Of a DNA stretch of 43,846 nucleotides, positions 1 to 9,036 are shown piece by piece (the first letter of the stretch is position 1; each line of letters opens with the position of its first letter). A program made the translations under genes and the position numbers. The notes below the pieces were generated by a model, which saw nothing but the letters and a program-made list of their open reading frames with translations, had not been told where the DNA came from and ran no database searches. This DNA comes from an uncultured Lachnospiraceae bacterium (lineage in GTDB: Bacteria; Bacillota; Clostridia; Lachnospirales; Lachnospiraceae): the NCBI GenBank assembly GCA_905203555.1, contig CAJKWK010000018.1:1-43846 (forward strand), given 5' to 3'.

Positions 1-24
1 TCCGATTTTTTTTCTTAAACACCG

Positions 25-52
25 TTGATTTTTTCTGATAAAGTTGTATTAT
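25..52 (+). promoter_or_regulatory. Likely sigma-A promoter of the V-ATPase operon
   Basis: TTGATT (25-30) is followed after 16 bases by TATTAT (47-52), close to the vegetative consensus. It lies about 75 bases before the first operon start and is the only good match upstream of position 127. The T-rich stretch at 5-15 could act as an UP-like element. Confidence 0.5.
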
Positions 53-126
53 ATTATCATTAAATCATAGAATGTATGATTATGTGCTTTTTTATGATTT
101 AAAAAAATCTACGACAGGAGGTTAAT

Positions 127-438
127 ATGGAATCTGTTATCAAAAAAATATCCGAGATAGAATCTGCAGCTTCCGCCATTGTTGCCAATGCTGAAAAGCA
201 GAAAGAATCGCTGGATCACGAATATCGTGCCAAGCGTAATGCTTTTGATCAGGAACTGGAAAGTCAAACAATGAGCAAGATTCAGCAGATTCGGGATGAT
301 CTTGAAACACGAACATCCGCCTTACTGAACGAGCAGAGCGTTGAGAATGACGACTCCATCACTGAGCTGCAACGACAGTATAACGAGTATCACACACGCT
401 ATGCACAAGATATATTAAAACGGATTACAGAGGTGTAA
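127..438 (+). CDS. V-type ATPase peripheral-stalk subunit, G/H-like coiled coil
   Basis: First gene of the V-type ATPase operon. The 103-residue product is hydrophilic, has no membrane segment, and is almost entirely Glu/Lys/Gln-rich helix with heptad-like spacing (roughly residues 5-95). That is typical of the short stalk subunit (NtpF / subunit G or H) that pairs with subunit E in the peripheral stalk. The start is supported by AGGAGG seven bases upstream of ATG 127. The stop is four bases before the subunit C start, so translation is probably coupled. Assignment rests on length, coiled-coil character and position. Sequence in this family is poorly conserved, so the exact letter name is uncertain. 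Confidence 0.7.
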   Translation: MESVIKKISEIESAASAIVANAEKQKESLDHEYRAKRNAFDQELESQTMSKIQQIRDDLETRTSALLNEQSVENDDSITELQRQYNEYHTRYAQDILKRITEV

Positions 439-442
439 ACTT

Positions 443-1492
443 ATGGGAACTCTACTTAGTTACAGTGGAATTGTAACCAAAGTGCGGGCCATGGAAGCCA
501 AACTGTTAAGGCCGGAAAACTTCGAAGAAATTGCAAATCTACATAGCGTACCGGAAGTTGTTTCTTATTTAAAAGAGAATTCTTCTTACGATTATGTGCT
601 TAATCTGCTGGACGATGCTCAACTTCACCGTGGTGATATTGAGAAGATCTTAACCCGCCAGCTTTACTATGAGTATTCTAAGATTTACAAGTTCTGTACC
701 CTTTCACAGAGGAAGTTTTTAAAGCTTTATATCAGACGCTACGAAATTGACTTGATCAATTATTGTTTCCGTATCGTCATCAATCATTATCAGGAACCTT
801 TTGATCTGAACTACAAAAAGCCTTTTTTTGATAAGTATTCTCAGATCTCCATTGACAAACTCATCACGTCTCGTACAACCGATGAGCTGGTTGACAATCT
901 CAAAGGTACTGAATATTATGAACCGCTGAACAAATTGCGGGATAAACCGTCAATCACACTGTTTGACTATGACCTGACACTGGATCAGTACTATTTTTCT
1001 TCTATATGGAAGGAAAGCAAAAAAGTACTGAAAAACAAAAAAGAACTGGAACTTTACTTGAGAGACTGCGGAACTAAGATCGATCTTCTGAACCTGCAGT
1101 GGATATACCGCGCGAAAAAACATTACAATATGGCTCCCGCAGATATCTATTCTCTTCTTGTTCCAATTCATTACAAAATATCAACGGAGTTGATCAAGGA
1201 AATTGTGGAAACCGCATCCGCGGAAGACATGATCACTGCATTTCAGAAAACTTCTTATGCACAGCATTATGATTTTTCCGGCGGGCTCACCATTGAACAG
1301 ATGTATTCAGAATGTCTGAACCACCTATACAAAATGGATCGTCGGCAAAACCCTTATTCCATTGCAACGATCAACACTTATCTATTTCTAAAGGAAGACG
1401 AACTAAGAAGGCTGACCACTGCAATAGAGTGTATTCGCTATGGTTTGTCACCAGGCGAAACGTTGGCTTATGTGGGAGGTAAAACGCAATGA
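443..1492 (+). CDS. ntpC: V-type ATPase subunit C
   Basis: Encodes 349 residues, matching bacterial V/A-ATPase subunit C (V-AC39 family), the helical funnel linking the central rotor to the membrane c-ring. The N-terminal region (GIVTKVRAMEAKLL) and the repeated helical pattern of charged, Tyr/Leu-rich segments fit this family. No membrane segments are seen, as expected for a cytoplasmic connector. It starts four bases after the stalk subunit and its TGA stop overlaps the ATG of subunit I (ATGA, 1489-1492), a sign of translational coupling. Its place before subunit I differs from the Enterococcus hirae ntp order, where C follows E. Confidence 0.85.
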   Translation: MGTLLSYSGIVTKVRAMEAKLLRPENFEEIANLHSVPEVVSYLKENSSYDYVLNLLDDAQLHRGDIEKILTRQLYYEYSKIYKFCTLSQRKFLKLYIRRYEIDLINYCFRIVINHYQEPFDLNYKKPFFDKYSQISIDKLITSRTTDELVDNLKGTEYYEPLNKLRDKPSITLFDYDLTLDQYYFSSIWKESKKVLKNKKELELYLRDCGTKIDLLNLQWIYRAKKHYNMAPADIYSLLVPIHYKISTELIKEIVETASAEDMITAFQKTSYAQHYDFSGGLTIEQMYSECLNHLYKMDRRQNPYSIATINTYLFLKEDELRRLTTAIECIRYGLSPGETLAYVGGKTQ

Positions 1493-3438
1493 TTGTAAAA
1501 ATGAAATTTATCAACATTTCCGGACCCCGGGATGATATCGACCGCGTAACCGAGCAATATCTCTCCAAGTATGAGATACAGCTCGAATCAGCTCTGTCCG
1601 AATTAAAGACAGTCGATAATCTCCGTCCATTTGTGGAACTGAATCCATATCGGGATTCTCTTTCCATTGCAAACCAATTCGTTGGTCTATTGGAGAATCC
1701 GGATGAAATCACTCCGGATACATCTCTTGGTCTGGATGAAATGTTTGAGCTGGTCCGCAAAACAAATACGGATTACTTAAACATGCAGGAGAAAAAAGAA
1801 AACTACAAAAAAGATATTGAAGAATGCCGCAACAAGCAGCGCGACATCGCTCCGTTCCGTCCTTTGGACTGCAAGCTCCAGGATGTCATGAACTACAAAT
1901 ACATCAATTACCGGTTCGGCCGGATTCCGATTGAGTATTATCACAAGATGCAGAAATATCTGATGAATGATCTGACAGCGATCTTCGTAGAGGGAGAACG
2001 GGATGAAAGCTCTGTATACGGCGCTTACTTTGTATCCCCTGGTGAATCCTTGAAAGTAGATGCGGTATTCCGCTCTCTTCATTTTGAACGGATCACCCTC
2101 AATCTGGTTTCTGATGGTACACCGGCAGATTTGTATCGGGAACTGGAAAAAGAGATTGACGAAACAACGAAAAAGATCAACGATCTGAACAAAGAAGTCT
2201 TTCAGATGCTGGCCGATCGTGCTCCGCAGCTAGTTGCAGCACATCAGCGCTTAGAAGAAATGTCCAAGAACTTTGATGTCCGTAAGATGGCGGCACGTAT
2301 GCAGGATAATGAAGAGGATTCTTACATTCTCTGCGGATGGATGGCTGAAGATGATGTTGAAAAGTTCTTAGAAGAAACTAAAAATGATGATAAGATCTTC
2401 ATTATGGTAGAAGAAGACAAAGAAACATACTTTGGCGAACCGCCTACAAAACTGAAAAATCCAAAACTGTTCAAACCATTTGAAATGTATGTACAGATGT
2501 ATGGACTCCCGGCACACAATGAGATGGATCCGACAATCTTTGTTGGTCTGACGTATTCCTTTATATTCGGTGCCATGTTCGGAGATGTAGGACAGGGTCT
2601 TTTACTGGCTCTGGGCGGCGGATTGCTGTATTTCTGGAAGAAGATTCCTCTTGCCGGAATCATTGGTACAGCCGGTATCTTCTCCACATTCTTCGGCTTT
2701 ATGTTTGGAAGTATTTTCGGCTTTGAAGACATTATCGATGCGGTCTGGCTGCGGCCGATCAACAGCATGACAACACTGCCGTTTATTGGAAAACTAAATA
2801 CTGTATTTATTGTTGCAGTCGCATTTGGTATGGGTGTCATTATCTTTACAATGATTCTTCATATTATTAATGCTCTCCGAAGTCATGATCCCGGAGCTGC
2901 ATGGTTTGATGTTAACGGTGCTGCCGGACTGGTATTTTATGCTTCCGTAGTAGCAACGATCGTATTATTTATGACCGGACACAAAACTCCGGGCGGTATC
3001 GTCATGGCAGTAATGTTCGGAATTCCGCTTCTTCTGATCTTGTTCAAAGAACCATTGACCAAGAAGCTCCAGAAGCGCACTGATAAGATGGAAGAAAGCA
3101 AAGCAATGTTCTTAGTTCAGGGATTTTTCGAACTGTTTGAAACACTGCTGAGTTACTTCTCTAATACACTTTCCTTTGTCCGTATCGGAGCATTCGCTGT
3201 CAGCCATGCAGCAATGATGGAAGTGGTGCTGATGCTGGCCGGAGTTGAAGAAGGCAATCCAAACTGGATTATTGTCATACTTGGAAATCTCTTTGTATGT
3301 GGAATGGAAGGTTTGATCGTTGGTATTCAGGTACTTCGTCTGGAATATTATGAAATGTTCAGCCGTTTCTATAAAGGTTCCGGCCGCGCATTTAATCCAT
3401 ATACAAAATCAACACCAAAAAAAGCGAAAAAACACTAA
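1489..3438 (+). CDS. ntpI: V-type ATPase subunit I (a-subunit homologue)
   Basis: Encodes 649 residues with the usual two halves. Residues 1 to about 340 form a cytoplasmic domain rich in coiled coil. From about 345 onward there are seven or eight hydrophobic segments, beginning near YSFIFGAMFGDVGQG. The segment LSFVRIGAFAVSHAAM carries the conserved arginine that faces the c-ring carboxylate during ion translocation. The start overlaps the subunit C stop (ATGA); a second in-frame ATG lies at 1501. The protein is the membrane stator of the ion-pumping Vo part. Confidence 0.9.
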   Translation: MIVKMKFINISGPRDDIDRVTEQYLSKYEIQLESALSELKTVDNLRPFVELNPYRDSLSIANQFVGLLENPDEITPDTSLGLDEMFELVRKTNTDYLNMQEKKENYKKDIEECRNKQRDIAPFRPLDCKLQDVMNYKYINYRFGRIPIEYYHKMQKYLMNDLTAIFVEGERDESSVYGAYFVSPGESLKVDAVFRSLHFERITLNLVSDGTPADLYRELEKEIDETTKKINDLNKEVFQMLADRAPQLVAAHQRLEEMSKNFDVRKMAARMQDNEEDSYILCGWMAEDDVEKFLEETKNDDKIFIMVEEDKETYFGEPPTKLKNPKLFKPFEMYVQMYGLPAHNEMDPTIFVGLTYSFIFGAMFGDVGQGLLLALGGGLLYFWKKIPLAGIIGTAGIFSTFFGFMFGSIFGFEDIIDAVWLRPINSMTTLPFIGKLNTVFIVAVAFGMGVIIFTMILHIINALRSHDPGAAWFDVNGAAGLVFYASVVATIVLFMTGHKTPGGIVMAVMFGIPLLLILFKEPLTKKLQKRTDKMEESKAMFLVQGFFELFETLLSYFSNTLSFVRIGAFAVSHAAMMEVVLMLAGVEEGNPNWIIVILGNLFVCGMEGLIVGIQVLRLEYYEMFSRFYKGSGRAFNPYTKSTPKKAKKH

Positions 3439-3477
3439 ATCAAAAGATTTACATTCAAGTTTAAGGAGGATTTTATC

Positions 3478-3909
3478 ATGACTTTGACAACAAAACTCAT
3501 TTTTATTGCAGCTTTAATCTTAAGCATTATCGTACCTTTCGGATACTATCTGATCGGTGAAAAGAACAAAAAACGTTACAAAAGAACAATCGGTGTAAAT
3601 GCATTTTTCTTCTTCGGAGCATTTGCCATTGCTTCCATCATGCTGCTCGGCGGCCCGGAAGTACACGCTGCATCTGCTGACGGCGGAGCAGCTCTGTCAA
3701 CTGGTCTTGGCTATATCGCAGCCGCACTGGTTACCGGTTTATCCTGTATCGGCGGTGGTATTGCCGTAGCAAGCGCTGCAAGTGCAGCACTTGGCGCAAT
3801 CAGCGAAGATTCCAGCGTACTTGGTAAGTCACTGATCTTCGTAGGACTTGCAGAAGGTGTATGTCTGTATGGACTGATCATCTCCTTCATGATCCTTGGT
3901 AAATTGTAA
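3478..3909 (+). CDS. ntpK: V-type ATPase subunit K (c-ring proteolipid)
   Basis: Encodes 143 residues: an N-terminal hydrophobic hairpin (about 5-24 and 42-58), then a Gly/Ala-rich hairpin (about 70-104 and 115-141). The last helix contains the ion-binding glutamate E126 in VGLAEGVCLYGL. A strong AAGGAGG lies upstream of ATG 3478. The ion-binding Gln/Thr pattern known from the sodium-type E. hirae NtpK is not evident around the glutamate, so proton coupling is plausible but not proved. Only one of the two hairpins carries the carboxylate. The stop is directly followed by the subunit F start. Confidence 0.9.
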   Translation: MTLTTKLIFIAALILSIIVPFGYYLIGEKNKKRYKRTIGVNAFFFFGAFAIASIMLLGGPEVHAASADGGAALSTGLGYIAAALVTGLSCIGGGIAVASAASAALGAISEDSSVLGKSLIFVGLAEGVCLYGLIISFMILGKL

Positions 3910-3910
3910 T

Positions 3911-4219
3911 ATGAAAATGTATTTGATCAGTGATAATGTCGATACCTATACAGGAATGCGTCTCGCAGGCGTAGACGGTGTTGTCGTTCATGAACGCAGC
4001 GAACTGAAGGAAGCGCTGGAAAAGGTTCTGAAAGACAAGACTGTCGGCATTGTTCTCCTGACAGAAAAATTCGGTCGGGAATTCCCCGATATTCTGGATC
4101 AATTTCGTCTGGAACGAAAAATGCCACTGCTGGTTGAAATTCCTGACAGGCATGGAACCGGCCGTAAAAAGGACTTTATCACATCCTATGTAACCGAAGC
4201 AATCGGAGTAAAATTATAG
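3911..4219 (+). CDS. ntpG: V-type ATPase subunit F
   Basis: Encodes 102 residues from ATG 3911, one base after the subunit K stop, so it is probably translated by coupling; no strong Shine-Dalgarno site is seen. The family signature is an N-terminal strand MKMYLISDN, a helix, VGIVLLTEKF, and a short tail with the LLVEIPDRHG element. Subunit F is the small Rossmann-like protein that docks on the central rotor shaft (subunit D) and tunes coupling. Length (about 100 residues) and its position between K and E agree. Confidence 0.85.
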   Translation: MKMYLISDNVDTYTGMRLAGVDGVVVHERSELKEALEKVLKDKTVGIVLLTEKFGREFPDILDQFRLERKMPLLVEIPDRHGTGRKKDFITSYVTEAIGVKL

Positions 4220-4235
4220 AAGGGAGGATATCCTC

Positions 4236-4823
4236 TTGACTCTGGAAGAAAAAATCGAACATTTACAGACAGTCTCCATGGAGGAGGCACGCGCAGAAGG
4301 CAATGCGATCATTGATAATTACCGCGCGGCTCTGGAAAAAGTTTTAAAAGACCATAAAGAGGAGGCGATGCTGCAGTCTGAAACTCGCATCAAAGGTGAG
4401 ACTGTGAATGCCAGACAGCAGCTAAATCAAGCCACTGCCAAAGCCCAGCTGGAGCTCAAACGTAAACAAGGAAAAGTCCAGCAGGAATTAAAAGATAAAA
4501 TATTTGAAGAGACATTGTCTCTCATTGATGCTTACATGAAAACAGATGCTTATGAAGATTTTCTCGTCAAATGCATCCGCAAGGCAATTGTTTTTGCTGA
4601 TGGAGAGCTGATGACGATCTACATCAATCCTTCTGATGAGCAAAAACGCTCTGACCTGGAAGATGCTACAGGTGTAAGACTGACCGTCAGCGCTGAAGAC
4701 TTCATCGGCGGCGTTCGTGCTGTTATCCGCGGACGCAATATTTTGATTGATAACTCATTTAAAACACAACTGCGTAATGAATACGACAGATTTTTATTCT
4801 CGGGAGGTGACGGCATTGCTTAA
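4236..4823 (+). CDS. ntpE: V-type ATPase subunit E (peripheral stalk)
   Basis: Encodes 195 residues from a TTG start at 4236, preceded by AGGGAGG at 4221-4227; no ATG lies near the expected N-terminus. Residues 1-100 are a long charged helix that would pair with the short coiled-coil subunit. Residues 100-195 form the alpha/beta head that holds the A/B hexamer, ending with the conserved-looking DNSFKTQLRNEYDRF. The last eight bases overlap the start of subunit A, whose ribosome binding site lies within this gene. TTG initiation here and in the next gene is a small oddity. Confidence 0.88.
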   Translation: MTLEEKIEHLQTVSMEEARAEGNAIIDNYRAALEKVLKDHKEEAMLQSETRIKGETVNARQQLNQATAKAQLELKRKQGKVQQELKDKIFEETLSLIDAYMKTDAYEDFLVKCIRKAIVFADGELMTIYINPSDEQKRSDLEDATGVRLTVSAEDFIGGVRAVIRGRNILIDNSFKTQLRNEYDRFLFSGGDGIA

Positions 4824-6582
4824 AACTGCAAAAATTTACGGAATCAACGGTCCCGTCATCTATTTAAAAGGCAATACCGGATTTCGTATGTCTGAAATGG
4901 TCTACGTCGGCCGCGAAAAACTCGTAGGAGAAGTCATTTCTCTGGATAAAGACATGACAACCGTTCAGGTATACGAAGAAACATCAGGATTGAAACCGGG
5001 CGAAGAGGTAACTGCTACCGGTGATGCAGTATCAGTTACACTTGCACCTGGAATTCTGAATAATATTTTTGATGGAATTGAGCGCCCTTTGGAACGGATT
5101 GCAGACAAAGGAGGCGCATTTATCACACGTGGTGTCAGTGTTGATTCACTCGATATCAACAAACGCTGGTCTGCACACATGACGGTCTCTGTCGGTGATT
5201 ATCTGCATGGAGGAGACATCATCGCAGAAGTTCCTGAAACACGTGCAATTGTACACAAATGTATGGTTCCGCCGGATGTGGAAGGAACCGTCACAGCTGT
5301 TGTTCCGGATGGAGATTACACCATTCTGGAACCACTCGTAACACTGGAATTGAGCGACGGCTCCAAAAAAGAACTTCCAATGATGCAGAAGTGGCCGATC
5401 CGTACCGCTCGTCCGACACATCATCGTTTCCCTGCTTCTATTCCGCTTGTAACAGGACAGCGTATCATTGATACAATGTTCCCGATTGCAAAAGGCGGTA
5501 CAGCAGCTATTCCGGGTGGATTCGGAACCGGAAAAACAATGACCCAGCACCAGATTGCAAAATGGTCTGATGCCGATATTATTATCTATATCGGCTGCGG
5601 AGAACGTGGTAATGAAATGACACAGGTACTGGAAGAGTTCAGTGAACTGACAGACCCGAAAACAGGCAATCCTTTAATGGACAGAACCACTTTGATTGCC
5701 AATACATCCAACATGCCGGTTGCCGCTCGTGAAGCGTCTATTTATACCGGTCTTACACTGGCAGAATATTATCGTGATATGGGATATGATGTTGCAATCA
5801 TGGCAGACTCTACTTCCCGTTGGGCTGAGGCGCTCCGAGAGCTTTCCGGACGTCTGGAAGAAATGCCTGCGGAAGAAGGTTTCCCGGCTTATCTGGCTTC
5901 CCGGCTTTCAGCATTTTACGAGAGAGCCGGTATGATGCACAACTTAAACGGCACTGACGGTTCCGTATCAATCATCGGAGCAGTTTCCCCACAGGGTGGT
6001 GACTTCTCTGAACCGGTTACACAAAATACAAAACGTTTTGTCCGCTGTTTCTGGGGACTGGATAAAAGTCTGGCTTACTCCAGACATTTCCCTGCCATCC
6101 ACTGGCTTACAAGTTACAGTGAATATCTGGGAGACTTAGCGCCATGGTATCAGGATCATGTATCTCCAAAATTTGTAGATTACCGCAACCGGATTATGGC
6201 TCTTCTCAATCAGGAGAGCAGCTTGTTGGAAATTGTAAAACTGATCGGAAGTGACGTACTTCCGGATGATCAGAAACTGATTCTGGAAATTGCACGTGTT
6301 ATCCGTCTCGGATTTCTCCAGCAGAATGCATTCCATAAGGATGATACTTGTGTCTCCATGGAAAAACAGTTCCTCATGATGGATACAATTTTATATTTAT
6401 ATAAACAAGCGCGTGCACTGGTTACAATGGGACATCCGATGTCTGTCCTTAAATCAGAAAATATTTTCGAAAAGGTCATTGCCATCAAATACGATGTTCC
6501 AAACGACCGTCTGGAAATGTTTGCACAATACAAAAAAGATATTGACGAATTTTACCAGTGCGTGCTGGAAAAGAATGCATAA
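4816..6582 (+). CDS. ntpA: V-type ATPase catalytic subunit A
   Basis: Catalytic ATPase subunit of the V1 hexamer, 588 residues if it starts at TTG 4816. That start is chosen because GGGAGGTGA (4802-4810) lies at proper spacing and the protein then begins LKTAKIYGINGPVIYLKG, like the family. A longer in-frame extension to 4747 has no such support. The Walker A motif GGFGTGKT is at about residues 234-241. The catalytic Glu region GCGERGNEMTQVLEEF and the SRWAEALRE region follow. The non-homologous region typical of A subunits (about 115-190) is present. Length equals the family norm, so it appears intact. Confidence 0.95.
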   Translation: MLKTAKIYGINGPVIYLKGNTGFRMSEMVYVGREKLVGEVISLDKDMTTVQVYEETSGLKPGEEVTATGDAVSVTLAPGILNNIFDGIERPLERIADKGGAFITRGVSVDSLDINKRWSAHMTVSVGDYLHGGDIIAEVPETRAIVHKCMVPPDVEGTVTAVVPDGDYTILEPLVTLELSDGSKKELPMMQKWPIRTARPTHHRFPASIPLVTGQRIIDTMFPIAKGGTAAIPGGFGTGKTMTQHQIAKWSDADIIIYIGCGERGNEMTQVLEEFSELTDPKTGNPLMDRTTLIANTSNMPVAAREASIYTGLTLAEYYRDMGYDVAIMADSTSRWAEALRELSGRLEEMPAEEGFPAYLASRLSAFYERAGMMHNLNGTDGSVSIIGAVSPQGGDFSEPVTQNTKRFVRCFWGLDKSLAYSRHFPAIHWLTSYSEYLGDLAPWYQDHVSPKFVDYRNRIMALLNQESSLLEIVKLIGSDVLPDDQKLILEIARVIRLGFLQQNAFHKDDTCVSMEKQFLMMDTILYLYKQARALVTMGHPMSVLKSENIFEKVIAIKYDVPNDRLEMFAQYKKDIDEFYQCVLEKNA

Positions 6583-6597
6583 GGAGGGAATGATACC

Positions 6598-7986
6598 ATG
6601 TCAATTGAATATTTAGGTTTAAGTAGTATCAACGGCCCTCTGATTGCTCTTGAGGGCGTTCAGGATGCGTTCTTCGACGAAATCGTAGAATTTGTCGTAG
6701 ATGGTACAGAACGCAAAATCGGACGTATTGTAGAAGTTTACGAAGACAAAGCTGTCATTCAGGTATTCGAAGGCTCTGAAAATATGTCCCTTGTAAATAC
6801 ACACACACGACTGACCGGACATCCTATGGAGATTGCACTCTCCCCGGATATGCTGGGACGTACATTCAATGGAATCGGTCAGCCAATTGATGATCTGGGA
6901 CCGCTGACCTCTACCTTAAAACGTGATGTCAACGGACTTCCTTTGAATCCGGTGCGCCGCGAATACCCGCGTAACTATATTCGTACCGGTATTTCTGCGA
7001 TCGACGGACTGACAACTCTGATCCGCGGACAGAAACTCCCGATTTTCTCCGGAAATGGTCTGCCGCATGATCAGCTGGCTGCACAGATTGTAAAACAGGC
7101 TTCTCTGGGTGATAACTCCGGAGAGCAGTTCGCTATCGTTTTTGCAGCTATGGGAGTCAAACATGATGTTGCAGACTTCTTCCGCCGTACCTTCGAGGAA
7201 AGCGGTGTATCCGACCACGTAGCAATGTTCCTGAACCTTGCAAACGATCCGGTAGTGGAACGTCTGATTACGCCAAAGGTAGCGCTGACAACAGCAGAAT
7301 ATCTTGCATTTGAACTGAATATGCATATTCTGGTTATTTTAACAGATATGACTTCTTTTGCTGAAGCCATGCGAGAGGTTTCTTCCTCAAAAGGAGAGAT
7401 CCCTAGCCGTAAAGGTTTCCCAGGATATCTTTATAGCGAACTTGCCACTATTTATGAACGTGCCGGTATTGTACAGGGCGTCAACGGTTCTGTTACACAG
7501 CTTCCGATTCTGACAATGCCAAACGACGATATCACACATCCGATTCCTGACTTGACCGGATATATTACCGAAGGACAGATTGTACTGGATCGTGGACTGC
7601 ATGGTCAATCCATTTATCCGCCGATCAATATTCTGCCGTCTCTGTCACGACTGATGAAAGACGGTATCGGTGCCGGATATACAAGAGAAGATCATCAGGA
7701 TCTTGCGAACCAGCTCTTTGCTGCTTATGCAAAAGTAGGAGAAGCACGAAATCTTGCTTCCGTTATTGGTGAAGACGAATTATCACCAATCGATAAAAAG
7801 TATCTGGAATTCGGAAAAGAATTCGAGACCCGCTACATTGGGCAGGGACCAACAGAAAACCGTACTATTGAAGAAACTTTAGATCTTGGCTGGGAACTGT
7901 TGGGACTTCTTCCAAAAGAAGAACTGGATCGTGTAGATACCAAGATTCTGGCAAAATACTATAAGCCAACTGTAAAAGAAGACTAA
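6598..7986 (+). CDS. ntpB: V-type ATPase subunit B
   Basis: Non-catalytic nucleotide-site subunit of the V1 hexamer, 462 residues. The start at ATG 6598 follows AAGGAGG at 6582-6588. The beta-barrel domain is N-terminal (about 1-75). At about residues 150-157 the sequence FSGNGLPHD replaces a Walker A motif, as in all V-type B subunits. The later segments SYAEAMREVSSSKGEIP-like and SVTQLPILTMPNDD match the family. It lies 15 bases after subunit A and 16 before subunit D in the same operon. Confidence 0.95.
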   Translation: MSIEYLGLSSINGPLIALEGVQDAFFDEIVEFVVDGTERKIGRIVEVYEDKAVIQVFEGSENMSLVNTHTRLTGHPMEIALSPDMLGRTFNGIGQPIDDLGPLTSTLKRDVNGLPLNPVRREYPRNYIRTGISAIDGLTTLIRGQKLPIFSGNGLPHDQLAAQIVKQASLGDNSGEQFAIVFAAMGVKHDVADFFRRTFEESGVSDHVAMFLNLANDPVVERLITPKVALTTAEYLAFELNMHILVILTDMTSFAEAMREVSSSKGEIPSRKGFPGYLYSELATIYERAGIVQGVNGSVTQLPILTMPNDDITHPIPDLTGYITEGQIVLDRGLHGQSIYPPINILPSLSRLMKDGIGAGYTREDHQDLANQLFAAYAKVGEARNLASVIGEDELSPIDKKYLEFGKEFETRYIGQGPTENRTIEETLDLGWELLGLLPKEELDRVDTKILAKYYKPTVKED

Positions 7987-8002
7987 TAAAAGGAGGGATT
8001 TC

Positions 8003-8626
8003 ATGGACCCGCGTACATTTCCCACAAAAGGAAATTTAATGCTCGCCAAAAATTCACTAACCCTGGCAAAACAAGGGTATGATTTGATGGACAAAAAGCG
8101 GAATATCCTGATTCGTGAGCTGATGGATTTGATTGACGAAGCCCGCGATATTCAGAATGAAATTGATTCCACCTTTACCTATGCCTATGCATGTCTTCAG
8201 CGTGCTAATATTGAACATGGAATCAGTATGGTCTCCCAACTTGCTTATACTGTCCCGATTGAGAACTCCATCACAATCCAGACCCGAAGCATCATGGGAA
8301 CCGAGATTCCCCATGTAAAATATACACCTGCAAATGAAATGCCTACGTACTCCTTTAGTACAACGCGTGAATCCATTGATGCCGCTACAAAAGCATTTCA
8401 AAAAGTAAAAGACTTGACGGTAAAACTTTCAATGGTAGAAAATGCCGCTTATCGTCTGGCAAGCAACATTAAAAAGACTCAAAAACGTGCAAATGCACTT
8501 CAAAATATTACAATTCCAATGTATACAAATCTTGTATACTCCATTACAAATGCGTTGGAAGAAAAAGAACGAGAAGAATTCACTCGTCTGAAAGTAATAA
8601 AACGAATGAAACAAAATGCGTCTTAG
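8003..8626 (+). CDS. ntpD: V-type ATPase subunit D (central rotor shaft)
   Basis: Encodes 207 residues starting MDPRTFPTKGNLMLAKNSL, the family hallmark; AGGAGGG at 7991-7997 supports ATG 8003. Two long helices at the N- and C-terminal ends (about 10-75 and 125-200) would form the antiparallel coiled-coil axle inside the A/B ring, with a short beta element between. This is the last gene of the operon and is followed by a strong terminator. Length is normal. Confidence 0.93.
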   Translation: MDPRTFPTKGNLMLAKNSLTLAKQGYDLMDKKRNILIRELMDLIDEARDIQNEIDSTFTYAYACLQRANIEHGISMVSQLAYTVPIENSITIQTRSIMGTEIPHVKYTPANEMPTYSFSTTRESIDAATKAFQKVKDLTVKLSMVENAAYRLASNIKKTQKRANALQNITIPMYTNLVYSITNALEEKEREEFTRLKVIKRMKQNAS

Positions 8627-8651
8627 ATTGATTTCAAAATAGAGTCTTATC

Positions 8652-8695
8652 AAAAAATAGAAGGAAAAGGAACTCCCTTTTTCTTCTATTTTTTT
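8652..8695 (+). terminator. Intrinsic terminator of the V-ATPase operon
   Basis: AAAAATAGAAGGAAAAGG and CCCTTTTTCTTCTATTTTT form a stem of about 17 pairs with one mismatch and a short AACT loop, ending in a T-run. It starts 26 bases after the subunit D stop. Confidence 0.85.
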
Positions 8696-8703
8696 ACTTA
8701 ACT

Positions 8704-8862
8704 TCAGGAATTCTCACCCAGAAGCATACTCTTCACCTCAGCTACAGAAAGCGCACAGATCTCCGCAATCTCTTCGCATGATTTTCCCTCTCGCTGCAAT
8801 CGAAACATCTGTTTTGCAAGTTCCTTTATTCTACCATATCCCTCTTTTTCGCAAAAGCCTTT
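8704..8862 (-). pseudogene. Relic of an Rpn/PD-(D/E)XK transposase-family C-terminus
   Basis: On the - strand an open frame of about 52 codons runs from just after a TGA at 8863-8865 to the TGA at 8704-8706. It encodes KELAKQMFRLQREGKSCEE and then IAEICALSVAEVKSMLLGEN. Charged helices followed by a small helix-turn-helix (EEIAEI...LSVAEVKSML) match the C-terminal tail common in Rpn (PD-(D/E)XK nuclease/transposase-like) proteins. No nuclease core or start with ribosome binding site is present, so this is a decayed remnant. The family call rests on pattern only. Confidence 0.5.
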
Positions 8863-8884
8863 TCAAAATATAAAATCTTGTGAG

Positions 8885-9000
8885 TTTCTGGCAGAACTGC
8901 CGGATTCTTACTAGATACTTATAGAGTGTTCTAAAAACAAGAACTTGTTTTTAAAACGACCGGACGCTATAAGATACGTCCGAAGAAGTTCTTTTATTAT
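8885..9000. other. Folded intergenic stretch with nested inverted repeats
   Basis: This stretch holds no gene. It contains AAAAACAAG-AA-CTTGTTTTT (about 8933-8952) and CGGACG-N10-CGTCCG (about 8961-8982). AAGAACTT and AAGTTCTT enclose the second hairpin, and imperfect inverted copies around CTTATAG/CTATAAG are also present. It could be a small RNA, a mobile-element end, or the remains of the adjacent relic. No function can be assigned. Confidence 0.4.
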
Positions 9001-9036
9001 AAATGCCGGATCACCAAAAAGCAATCCGGCATTTTT
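9001..9036 (+). terminator. Strong hairpin, possible bidirectional terminator
   Basis: AAATGCCGGAT and ATCCGGCATTT form an 11-pair stem with a 12-base loop, followed by TTTTT on the + strand. It lies between the V-ATPase operon and glgB, which converge. It could end a transcript from the folded region on the + strand. On the - strand it would be the only strong hairpin after glgB, though its T-tract there is weak. Confidence 0.6.

Noticed and set aside
4747..4815. Longer N-terminus for V-ATPase subunit A
   Set aside because: The extension overlaps subunit E coding sequence in another frame; the TTG at 4816 has the ribosome site and the family-like N-terminus.
8704..8862. A real small gene or antitoxin
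   Set aside because: There is no start codon with a ribosome site, and an upstream stop cuts the frame; a decayed C-terminus fits better.
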